Below are positions 45,982 to 55,868 of a DNA stretch of 64,000 nucleotides, in pieces. The position numbers were made by a program, and so were the translations under genes. The notes beneath the pieces are model-generated. The model saw only the letters and a list, made by a program, of their open reading frames with translations. It had not been told where the DNA came from and did no database searches. Location: contig CM074761.1 of the NCBI GenBank assembly GCA_037355855.1, positions 434,001 through 498,000 of the forward strand, in the 5' to 3' direction. The DNA comes from Pseudo-nitzschia pungens (lineage: Eukaryota > Bacillariophyta > Bacillariophyceae > Bacillariales > Bacillariaceae). The first letter of the stretch is position 1. The number at the start of each line of letters is the position of its first letter.

Positions 45982-47069
45982 TGACAGCAACAAACGACAG
46001 CAACAAACGACAGCAACGATAGCAACGATAGCAACGAGAGCAACGATAGTAACGACAGCAACGACAGCAACGATAGCAACGACAGCAAGGACAGCAACGA
46101 ACGACCGCAACGATCGACAGCAACAAACGACAGCAACGACAGGAACGACAGCAACAAACGACAGCAACGACAGCAACGACAGCAACGAACGACAGCAACG
46201 ATAGCAACAACAGCAACGATAGCAACAACAGCAACGATAGCAACAACAGCAACGATAGCAACGACAGCAAGGACAGCAACGAACGACCGCAACGATCGAC
46301 AGCAACAAACGACAGCAACGACAGCAACGACAGCAACGACAGCAACAAACGACAGCAACGACAGCAAGGACAGCAACGAACGACAGCAACGATAGCAACA
46401 ACAGCAACGATAGCAACGACAGCAAGGACAGCAACAAACGACAGCAAGGACAGCAACAAACGACAGCAACGAACGACAGCAACAATAGCAACAACAGCAA
46501 CGACAGCAAGGACAGCAAGGACAGCAACGAACGACAGCAACGATAGCAACGAACGACAGCAACGATAGTAACGACAGCAAGGACAGCAACGAACGACCGC
46601 AACGATCGACAGCAACGATCGACAGCAACAAACGACAGCAAGGACAGCAAGGACAGCAACGAACGACCGCAACGATCGACAGCAACGAACGACCGCAACG
46701 ATCGACAGCAACAAACGACACCAACGACACCAACCAACGACACCAACGACAGCAACGAGTAACAAGCAACAAGCAAGAGTGACAGCAAACGGCAAACAGC
46801 GACAGCAAAAAAGCAAACATCAACAGCGACAGCGACAGCACCGACAGCAACAACAACAGCAACGAAAGCGACGGCAACAGCACCGACAGCATCAGCACCG
46901 ACAGCAACAGCAACAGCACCGACAGCAACAAAAGCGACAGAAACAGCGGGGACGGCAACAGCGGGGACGGAAACAGCAGCGACGGAAACAGCAGCGACCG
47001 CAACAGCCGCGACAGCAACAGTAGCAACAGTAGGGACACCTTTACCGACAGTGACAGCAACAAGCAATA
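45982..47069 (+). repeat. CAACGACAG-type satellite, about 1.1 kb
   Basis: The plus strand is an almost unbroken chain of CAACGACAG, CAACGATAG, CAACAAACGACAG and CAAGGACAG units, nearly free of T. A higher-order unit containing CAAGGACAGCAACGAACGAC and CGCAACGATCGACAG recurs at 46082, 46264 and 46574. From about 46800 the pattern becomes CACCGACAGCAACAG. Stop-free frames of up to 399 codons on the minus strand (Val/Ala/Ser/Leu/Cys only) follow from the repeat and are not credible proteins. Confidence 0.9.
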
Positions 47070-48134
47070 ACAACATACAAACAACCATGATTAGCATTTT
47101 TCGCGACTCAAAGGTATTGTTGAATTCGTGAAGGGGAGAATTGCAGCTGGAGTTCCTGTAGAAGCAATACTGGAAGAAGGGGACGAGTTAATGAAGACAA
47201 AGACAAAGTCAATTTCCGCCCTTGCAAATCACGTCCGAAAGGCTAAGTCCTTTCGCTTGAGTTAGACGATGACGACGACAACGACCACAACGGCGACGAT
47301 TACATTTACTACATTTACAATTACAATTGCAATTACGATTAATTGTTTCTTTACATTACAGTAGTACTACTAGGCGCTTGTTGGCGTTGTTTTCATTGTT
47401 GTTTTTGTTGTTTCGTTGTTTCGTTTCGTCGTTTGGTTTGGTTTTCGTTGTTGTTTTCGTTTCGTGTTTTAGTGTTTTTCGTCTTTTTTTTGTGATCCAC
47501 GACGACCGCAACAACCAAAACGACCGACAACAACCACCCGTGCGCACGGTTGGTTGTTGTCGTTGTTGCGGTCGTCGTGGTTCACACAGGCGTATGTATG
47601 GATGGTTGATTTTGATTGGTTAGAATTAGTCCTACGAAGTGACTTTACGTAGTCTTATAATAGTAACGTTGCCGTTAGACTGCGGCAAAACCGCGCGGAA
47701 AATAAAGGACGTTGGTCTCGACTAGTGTTTCTTATGTATAGATAATCTCTTATTATTATTATTGTTATTGTAGTACGTAGTATAATATGGTATCCAACAT
47801 TCGATGATCATCCTGTTTCCGCTTGCGATTCGATTCCTTGTTCCTTTCGGAGGCCGTTGCGAAGTTACGATTGCTTCCGACGGCACATCCATCCCCTCCG
47901 CCAACGAACGAATGCAGCAAAGATACCATTCTCTTTTTTTCCGCGCGCTCCAGACTCACCGGTACTAGATTAGCGCTAATTCAATCCGTCTCGGTCGCTT
48001 CTTTCGTGTTTGGACGGTCCTTTTGTTGATGATTGTTGATTGTTGATTGTGGAGCGTTCGACGCAACGCTCGAAACTCGCTTCGAAACATTATTTAAAAT
48101 TGTTTTTCAAGAGAAAGCAACACGAGAGAAGTCC
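47070..48134. other. Spacer after satellite; GT-rich tract and hairpin
   Basis: 47385-47490 is a GTTGTTTTCGTT-type tract, the complementary bias of the CAAC satellite. The hairpin at 47491-47586 follows. 47740-47780 is an ATT/TTG microsatellite. The rest is upstream of the next gene. Confidence 0.55.
47491..47586. repeat. Large near-perfect hairpin
   Basis: The left arm TGTGATCCACGACGACCGCA pairs with the right-arm sequence TGCGGTCGTCGTGGTTCACA. The pairing continues inward through CAACAAC/GTTGTTG to the centre CCGTGCGCACGG at 47538-47549, with a single bulge of about ten bases in the left arm. About 43 bp of stem with essentially no loop. Confidence 0.85.
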
Positions 48135-50937
48135 ATGGCACGCCATCAAACCCAAACGGTCCATTTGGATTCTTCCGTCTGGAGACCCGGCAGCTGGTGC
48201 TGGTTGCCCCCGTTGCCTCCGAGCAGCGATTCCGACGTCGACAACAACGACGAAAGCGACGGTGACAGCGACAGCGACAGCAATAGTGACAGCAATAGTG
48301 ACACCGACAATGTCGTCGACAGTGAGAACAACCCTCCCCGGTCGAAGAGTGAGTCGCAGCGTTTAACGACCAACGGCAACAGCAGCGACAACAATAACAG
48401 CGACAATAATAACGACAACGACAACGACAACGACGAAACAATATCAAAATCAATAGCGATAGCGATAGCGAAAGCGATTCGGAAGAGGCATCTGTTCCGG
48501 ACTCGCGATTGTTGTCGGCCCGAGAAACCGAGCGTCTCAAAACCGAAGAATGCGACCGGTACCAGGCAATCCCGCTTCCAGTCCGCATCAGCTACGGTGC
48601 AAGTTGGAGCACAGCGATGGTGCCGTTGACGGTGACGGTGCTGTTGAAAGCGACAGAATCAAGGAAGAGAACCAGTCGGATTATGTTCCCGACGACCACT
48701 ACGATGACGATGACGAAAACGATAGTGATGACGATGATGATGGCTCGAGAAGAGAAGACGAAGGCTACTCGGAATGGACAACAGGCAGCTGGTGCTGGTC
48801 GGACGAGCCTCGGATCACACCGTCGCAGCGGGAACCAATCGGACGAAAGCGAGAGAACGAAGACGACGACGAGGAAGGACGAAGACGGAAGAAGGAGAAG
48901 AAGAAGAACTCGATTCGGATCGGGATTCGTGCAGGGGACGTGAATTGCTTCATCGCCGTCGCCATCGCTATCGCCATTGCCGATCGCTCCGAGTTGGTCG
49001 GGCCAAATGCGATCGCGATCGCGATTGGGAAGGCCGGGATGGATCCGGTGGGGACGGGAATGAATTCGAGTCCGACCGGATTCCCGACGCTTCCGTGTCG
49101 TCGTCTCCGAACCAACTCGGTCCTTGTCCGGCCTCGGAACGCCCCACGAATCAAGAGGAAGAAGAAGGAGACCAACAAGACCAACCGGAGACTGTTGCGA
49201 GCGCTTGCGAGGCTCCCGCTCCATCGGGGTGTCCGTCGCAGGAATCGGGTTGCGGGTACGAAGACGAACAAGAACAAGAACAAGAACGAGAATACGAACA
49301 TCATTCGGACACAGACGACGGCCCGGAATGGAAAACCGGCAGCTGGTGCTGGTCGGACGAGGCTCCGATTCCCAGGTCTCGGAATTCTTGGGGGACTTTC
49401 ACCGCGGTCGCACGGAGAAAGCGAGCGAGAGACGATGGTCATGACGATGACGGCGACGAGGAATACGATTTGGATGTGGATGTGGATGTAGATCCGGCTG
49501 GGTCACGGCACGCAAGGACCGTGGATTGCAAGGGATCAAAAAGATACCGTCGTCAACCTCCCCGTAATTGTCGGGCGAGGTGCGATTCGGAAGGTGCAGA
49601 TTCCAACCACCAATACCACTCGGATTCGGAGGAACAATCCTCCAGTGACGAATTTGAATGCGAATGCAAATACGAATGCCAATCCGAATGCGAATACGAA
49701 TGCCAATCCGAATACGAATGCCAATCCGAATCGGATCTCGACTCCGAGGACGACGAAGTCTCTGAATCTGGTCACGATGATGAATGCATCCGCGATCACG
49801 TGAGCCAATGCTCCGATGCCAAACTCAAAACTTCCGGATCGGGAATCGTTCCTTGCAATGAGAGATGGGACGAAATGTATCAGCGTCTTGTGAAGTTCAA
49901 ACAAAAACACAAACATACTCGTGTCCCACGAAAATACAAGGCAGATCCCAAGCTGGGAAGATGGGTTAAGACTCAGCGCTCAAGCTGTAAACGAAAGGAT
50001 CGTGTGGAACGGTTGAATGATATTGGATTCATTTGGAGTGGAGCACGTACCATTGCAAACGATGAGAAATGGAACAAAATGTATCAGCGTCTTGTAAACT
50101 ACAAAAAGAAACACAGACATACTCGTGTCCCACAAAATTACAAGGCAGATCCCAAGCTGGCAAATTGGGTTGACACTCAGCGCTCAAGCTGTAAACGAAA
50201 GAATCGTGTAGCACGGTTGAATGATATTGGATTTGTTTGGGCTGAAAGAGGTGCCAATTTCAACGATGAGAAATGGGACGAAATGTATCAGCGTCTTGTG
50301 AAGTTCAAACAAAAACACAAACATACTCGTGTCCCACACAATTACAAGGCAGATCCCAAGCTGGCAAAATGGGTCAACACTCAGCGCTCAAGATGTAAAC
50401 GAAAGAATCGTGTGGAACGGTTGAATGATATTGGATTCATTTGGAGTGGAGCAGGTATAATTGCCTATGATGAGCTATGGAACGAAATGTATCAGCGTCT
50501 TGTGAAGTTCAAACAAAAACACAAACATACTCGTGTCCCACTAAAATTACAAGGCAGATCCCAAGCTGGGACAATGGGTTTCTCATCAGCGATCAAGATG
50601 TAAACAAATGGATCATGTGGAACAGTTGAATGATATTGGATTCGTTTGGAGTGGAGCACCTGCCATTGCAAACGATGAAAAATGGGACGAAATGTATCAG
50701 CGTCTTGTAAACTACAAAAAGAAACACAGACATACTCGTGTCCCAAAAAATTACAAGGCAGATCCCAAGCTGGCAAAATGGGTTGACACTCAGCGCTCAA
50801 GCTGTAAACGAAAGGATCGTGTGGAACGGTTGAATGATATTGGATTCATTTGGAGATGCCAGAAACTCGCATTGCAAAACTCCAGAAAGCTCGCGGTTGT
50901 TGAATCAACCTCACCCGGCACCGGCGAACGAGGCTGA
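48135..50937 (+). pseudogene. Protein with five helicase-associated (HA) repeats and WxxGSWCW motifs, frame-broken
   Basis: ATG at 48135. The N-terminal 570 codons are low-complexity acidic and basic sequence read across changing frames. It carries three copies of a WxxGSWCW motif (VWRPGSWCWLPP near 48178, EWTTGSWCWSDEP near 48775, EWKTGSWCWSDEA near 49328). From 49855 come five tandem 68-residue HA domains (PF03457 type). Each has W-x-x-MYQRLV-x-(F/Y)-K, HTRVP, YKADPKL, WV-x-x-QRS and RLNDIGF-x-W. MYQRLV codons start at 49875, 50079, 50283, 50487 and 50692: spacing 204, 204, 204 and 205. The odd base is in AAAA at 50543-50546, where sister repeats have one A fewer, and it breaks the frame in repeat 4; the fifth repeat is intact in the new frame. 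HA domains are thought to bind nucleic acid; no helicase core is present. Confidence 0.8.
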
Positions 50938-51785
50938 AGTGTCCCGTGCAGAACTCCGACAAGACGGAACCGAAGGAAGGCGTATTGATTCAAAACAGGG
51001 TTTGGTTTTGTGCGCTGCATCCGACAGAACTCGCATCTGAATCCTGGAAGGGAAAAAAAGAATACCACGCATTCGATACACATGCGAACCAATACATACT
51101 ATATCATTACAAGAATTTTGCGTCTGAAGATGAGCTAATATTGTTTAGGTTCTGGCCATGCCCAGACTACTAGCATCGACCAGCGTACTGGAGATGACGT
51201 TCCCACCGACCACCCAACCTCCGATTGTGCGGGACCGAACAGAACGACCAAAGAAACGAACGAACACCAGCACGATGACTACAACTACAATAAAACGAGA
51301 GAATCAAACGAGAAACAAGGGGTGCGAGTGTCGACAGTTTCTGCGGGCGAGAGCAATGCGCGATCCAACGACAGGACATCACCGATGACCGACCGCCGGT
51401 GTGCATCGGTCTAACGGAAGCAAGCGAGACCCGTGGATTTGACCTTCTGATGTGGCATCACTCGTTACGGAAAGCAACGCATGTTTAGAAAAACAATGAT
51501 CAAATGGCTTCGCAATTCATCCATATTATAATTACTGTTTATTTATTCTGCAGATATGATTACCGCTTCGGGCAATAATATGCAATGCGTACGCTCGATA
51601 CGGACCGGGAGCATGATGTTGTTCGATTGTGACGCGATACGTGTAGTGTTTCGAAACGAGTTTTGGTTGGAAAGAAGATTTTTTCGTTCGGTGTTCGGAG
51701 CAGAGAGATCGAAGCAGGACGCTCCTGTCATGGGACGTCTGGCACGCGACAAGATTCGACGCGACAAGATTCGACCCGAAGCGAC
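50938..51785. other. Convergent spacer
   Basis: Between the HA-repeat gene and the receptor gene on the opposite strand. Short plus-strand frames near 50834-51390 may be decayed C-terminal extension of the HA gene. CGACAAGATTCGACGCGACA tandem copies lie near 51745-51780. Confidence 0.45.
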
Positions 51786-52925
51786 TCACACATTCTCCTC
51801 TTCCTCGGTTTCCCGACATTCGAGGTCGTCCTTCCACTTCTTCCCCTCGTCTTTCTGCCGATCAGGCCGAACTATCAGGGAGTCCGTCCAATGAACTGTT
51901 GGCGATCGTTCTAGCGATCTTGGTTTAGCGGGTTCTGTTGTTGTTGCTGTTGTTGTTGCTGTTGTTGTTGCTGTTGATGTTGTTGCTGCTGTTGTTGCTG
52001 TTGATGTTGATGCTGTTGCTGCTGTTGCCGTTGTCTTGCAACAGACGTGGACCTCTCCCATGCCGTACATTTGCACCTCACTGGGAAATTTGCCGTATTC
52101 TTCTTTGTGCCACACAAGGTACATCCTTGGCAACACCAAAAGGGCGGGTAAAACCATTGCGGACAAGGTCCAAAGCAAACACAAAATAACCGATTTTATT
52201 TCGCAATCTTCATCGTAATGAAAGTAAATGACCGCCCCGGGAATTTTTAGAAAAAATGTCACTGCAGCATAACGCATAATCCTTCGAGTGTCACCAATAG
52301 TTTCGTCCACACTTCGAAGTTTGTATGCAAACACAAAAACGCCGAGACGGAAAAGCGAATTCAAGGCAAAATTAACAGCAGCAACAGCCTTTCTTATGGT
52401 GTCAAAGGATTCCCCGAGTATTTTTTCATCTCGCTTGTCGGTACAAACTTGCCCGAGGGAAAGGACCAATGATAACATCAAACCAAGCAAGAAAGGCAGA
52501 CGAATGTGTCGAGGGTGAATTGTTGAGCAACGTCGGAATTGAGTTACTTTGTAGACCCGAAACAACTTGAAAAAAAGAATCAGATCCATCGTGCACAGCC
52601 CAGTATAACACAAGCAATCCGAGAGGCCACTGAGAATCTTCCAGTGTTTCTCGGTTCTGTTAAGTCCTTCAGAAGCAGCTGCTGCTGTAATACTGACTCC
52701 GACCAGTATTAGTAACGATCCAACACACATTACAGAGAGAAGCCGAGGTTGACCCATTGCAACGATTGGTTTGTCTCGAAACCGATAGAGAAATACGAGA
52801 GACGCGACAATCATGATGGTGGCGATGACTTCCAAGGGTATCACCGTGCGTAACATCAGCGTCCGAGTTTCAACACCTTGTCGACATCCGTCCCCGTCAT
52901 AGAGTGCCCGCGACGCCGCTGCCAT
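51786..52925 (-). CDS. Family C (GABA-B/mGluR-like) seven-helix receptor, no ligand-binding ectodomain
   Basis: 379 residues, a single frame from the ATG at 52925. Seven hydrophobic helices lie at about 27-46, 62-82, 103-120, 143-160, 178-200, 217-236 and 245-266. The first loop has FRDKPIV after helix 1 and the third helix CTMDLILFFKLFRVYKV, both hallmarks of the 7tm_3 family, where K-x-x-R-x-x-x-I/V follows helix 3. The 24-residue N-terminus lacks the Venus-flytrap domain of animal family C receptors, so the ligand may act within the helices or a partner may supply recognition. The cytosolic tail has an Ala/Thr repeat encoded by a CAA/CAG tract (51925-52030) and an acidic end. It would signal through G proteins at the plasma membrane or an internal membrane. 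Confidence 0.75.
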   Translation of the reverse strand: MAAASRALYDGDGCRQGVETRTLMLRTVIPLEVIATIMIVASLVFLYRFRDKPIVAMGQPRLLSVMCVGSLLILVGVSITAAAASEGLNRTEKHWKILSGLSDCLCYTGLCTMDLILFFKLFRVYKVTQFRRCSTIHPRHIRLPFLLGLMLSLVLSLGQVCTDKRDEKILGESFDTIRKAVAAVNFALNSLFRLGVFVFAYKLRSVDETIGDTRRIMRYAAVTFFLKIPGAVIYFHYDEDCEIKSVILCLLWTLSAMVLPALLVLPRMYLVWHKEEYGKFPSEVQMYGMGEVHVCCKTTATAATASTSTATTAATTSTATTTATTTATTTEPAKPRSLERSPTVHWTDSLIVRPDRQKDEGKKWKDDLECRETEEEENV

Positions 52926-54674
52926 GATCCTTCGTTGTTTCCTCGTTCCAAGTTGCGTGTGCTTGTAGCTCGTTGTCTGTTTTCATTCACCGGAATGAAC
53001 CGCTTTCGTTCGACGGGAGTTCTGTGTTGCTGTACTATCGTGCAGGCAGCTCGAATCAACCACGTCGAGGTTGAAGACTGTCTGCCGGAGAACCAAAGGC
53101 AGAATCGACGACCGAGCATGGAAACACCATCCGTCATGCTGGCATCGGGAACGCGGCATCACGCGTTCGCTCTGGTGCAGCGCGGCGTACCCGACAACGA
53201 AAAACGAGCAGAACGTTATCGACCGATTTCAATTAGAGATCCGATGACAAATAATGATGTGATGGATGAAAGCCCCTTCATGAGGAATTTTCGCGGTATC
53301 AATCGCGATACCTTTTGGATTGTTCATTTTGGTTTTTAATACTGGAACACTTACGAGCAGAGCATGTTCTTACCGTATGTTCTAATCCCCAATTCTGAGT
53401 AGTTTACTGTAACCTTACTCGTACGTTTACTACCGGTATGAATGACGTTCTTTTTGATTGAGACTGAAGAATTGAATACCATAACCTTACTTGTACTAGA
53501 AATACGGTAGTTACGAGTAAGGTTACAGACCTTTACTAGCTTCGTGGTCTCCTCGGTGTCTCGGGATCTATTCTAACAGCACATTCAACATGCCTACGAT
53601 AAGTATGTTGCGATGTGCACTACGTACGATTAAGGTTAAGGTTACCCTAACAAGGTACAGTAAGGTTACCTGGTAATCCTTACGAGCAAAAAATAATAAT
53701 AATACTTCGCACAAAATAATACGTACGAGGTAGTAAGGTTACGTAACCTTACCGTACTTCTAGTTTGTTTTAAAATTACTACAGAATTCTTATCAGCTGT
53801 CCCCGGGTTTCAGTAGAAATTAGTAGTCGGGGACGTAGAACCGGGGGATAGCTGATAAGAATTTTGTAGTAAGAACAGAAAGGAGGGAAACCGAAATTGA
53901 TACAAAGTTTCAAACATGCAAGCGACAGAGAGGGGAAGACTACTGAAACCGTCTCCAACTCCAATCCCACTCTAACGGTACTGTAAAATCACATATAAGC
54001 TGACAGGCTTTAACGATGACACCAGTATTAAGATCCTCATAGACGAATAAAAGTTTAATCGTGCGGCTCTTAGTGGGACGTTGCAACGGAACATCGGGTG
54101 AAACATTTAACAGCGGGTGCCGAGACGGAAGACCCCGCGGTGGATAGGTGCACGGCGCAACGACCGTAACGACACGCCCCCGTTCCTCGAAAAATTTCTT
54201 GCGGGGAGAGCAGCTACCGTACGTACAAGTGCGTGCACCTCGTACTGCGTTCCAACCCGCCGCAACGACTTTTCGCGGCGTTTGGACCCGTGCCATCCAA
54301 TGCAGCGCTTCGCTTCGCATGGGGGAGGATCCGTCACAACATTGCTCGTTGCTTGTCGTTGGACGAATCACCATCGTCTCATCAATCAATCAAACTCAAT
54401 CCGCAACATCATCGACCGTCCTTTGGAAGGAAGCATCGATCAATCAACGCGATAGGTTACTCACAGGAATATTAGGATCACCGCACCAACAAATCCATCG
54501 AGTGGAGGAAAGATCCACCGAAATCGAAACCGAAACCGAACGATACGCAATACAATTTATGGCGAGTCTCGAAAGCCGGCCTTTCCGTTGCAGAAACAGA
54601 GGAAATAGAACACAATCAGACGAGTAAGAAACGACAGGAAACAAATAAAAGTAATAATAATAATAATCCAAACG
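52926..54674. other. Divergent spacer with palindrome cluster and MITE-like element
   Basis: 53390-53760 contains many GTAAGGTTAC/GTAACCTTAC words, including the perfect 20-bp palindrome GTAAGGTTACGTAACCTTAC at 53733-53752. The MITE-like element follows at 53778-53870. Short frames near 52878-53339 and 54107-54627 overlap on both strands and are not credible. Confidence 0.5.
53778..53870. mobile_element. MITE-like inverted-repeat element, copy B (reverse of copy A)
   Basis: 93 bp with terminal repeats ACTACAGAATTCTTATCAGC and its complement at the right end. The interior TTTCAGTAGAAATTAGTAGT is the reverse complement of the interior of 4351-4443. Only a few substitutions separate the copies, so the family moved fairly recently. 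Confidence 0.8.
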
Positions 54675-55868
54675 ATGCCTCCCGCTGCTGCCAGAGCGGA
54701 TATTCCGGAACAGTACGGAATGTGCTGCGGTGCCTTTGATATCGGGGAGATCGAAATCGAAGTCCAGGCAATGGATGGGGACCAAAACAGCGTCAAATCC
54801 ACACAGATTGTCGTCTCTCCCGGAAGCAACCATCCGCCCCGGCACCACTACATAAACGACGATGGAAACGAACCACCCGAGCTCACCCAGGCGGAGAGCT
54901 TTGACTCTGCCGACGAAATCATCGAGGGTTCGAACGAAATGAAGCTCATGAGGCGCGTCGTTGAGAAGCAGAGACAACACGGACAGCACCAACTCGAACT
55001 GGAAAAGCAACGCATTGGCCTGGAGCGACAGGACAGCATGTCGGACACGAACAGCGTCAACTCGAACGACGTCTTTGAAGACTCGAAAGAAATGGAGTAC
55101 CTGGATGTTTTGGACCAGCACCTGAACCAGACGAATCCAGAGGTTCTGCATTATGAGCATCTAAACGAGGCATCGGAAGACTTGCATCCCAACAAGCAGC
55201 AATTCCAGGCCAACCTCGACGACATTATCGAGCACCTTTGTGTTGTCCCGTGTGGCGGATGCATACCGATTGCCATGGACGATAACTATGGGGGCTATCC
55301 CAGGTCGGTTCTGCGCGTTCCGAAATACAGCTCACCGGATCAATACCCTCCCCTGGCGATCAACGCAAACACAGCATCCATGTCCACAACGAACTTTGAA
55401 CCACCCATACTGATACGGTCTTCGTCCGCGTACGATGCCAATGGCATGAATCATCGGGGACGAAATAGTCATTCGGTGACGTTCCAGAATGTGGACATTC
55501 GCCACCTCAAAATGACACTTGGAAACCACCCCTCGGCAACGACGGGTCCACCCGTCATGTTGGACGGGGAACTCGCGGAGCCCCGACACCTGGCCCGGCA
55601 GGTCATGACCCTCGACAAGTACGAACAGACGAGGCCACCGAGACGGAAACGGCGCCAGCTCAAGCTGACGCTGCAGCAGCGACACAACATTCTGGTCAAG
55701 GAACGGGGCTTTTCCTTTGAGGAGGTCAAGGGAGCCTGGCAGGAATCCCTCCAGATACGAAAACAACGGAGAGAAACGCTGGAGCGGGGTCTGGCCATGA
55801 TGAAGTGGGACGAGGTCTGGGAGTCGACGTGCCGAAAGTTCAGCCGCCTGGTGGACGGCACGCTGTAA
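54675..55868 (+). CDS. Protein with stramenopile VxFxxVxIRxxxxxLGxxP signature, function unknown
   Basis: 397 residues, a single frame. The first two thirds are acidic and low-complexity with a coiled-coil-like stretch (VVEKQRQHGQHQLELEKQRI). Near 55475-55560 comes VTFQNVDIRHLKMTLGNHPS followed by GPPVMLDGE. I recall this strand-turn signature from many uncharacterised stramenopile proteins, usually with LGDNP and ending in a GPP-x-x-L segment. The C-terminus is basic and helical (RPPRRKRRQLKLTLQQRHNI, ending RKQRRETLERGLAMMKWDEV). There is no signal peptide or membrane segment, so nuclear or cytosolic. The function of the family is unknown to me. Confidence 0.65.
   Translation: MPPAAARADIPEQYGMCCGAFDIGEIEIEVQAMDGDQNSVKSTQIVVSPGSNHPPRHHYINDDGNEPPELTQAESFDSADEIIEGSNEMKLMRRVVEKQRQHGQHQLELEKQRIGLERQDSMSDTNSVNSNDVFEDSKEMEYLDVLDQHLNQTNPEVLHYEHLNEASEDLHPNKQQFQANLDDIIEHLCVVPCGGCIPIAMDDNYGGYPRSVLRVPKYSSPDQYPPLAINANTASMSTTNFEPPILIRSSSAYDANGMNHRGRNSHSVTFQNVDIRHLKMTLGNHPSATTGPPVMLDGELAEPRHLARQVMTLDKYEQTRPPRRKRRQLKLTLQQRHNILVKERGFSFEEVKGAWQESLQIRKQRRETLERGLAMMKWDEVWESTCRKFSRLVDGTL

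Noticed and set aside
45885..47097. Open frames of up to 399 codons on the minus strand rich in Leu/Val/Ser/Cys
   Set aside because: They are exact translations of the CAACGACAG satellite, occur in three overlapping frames, and have no non-repetitive domain.
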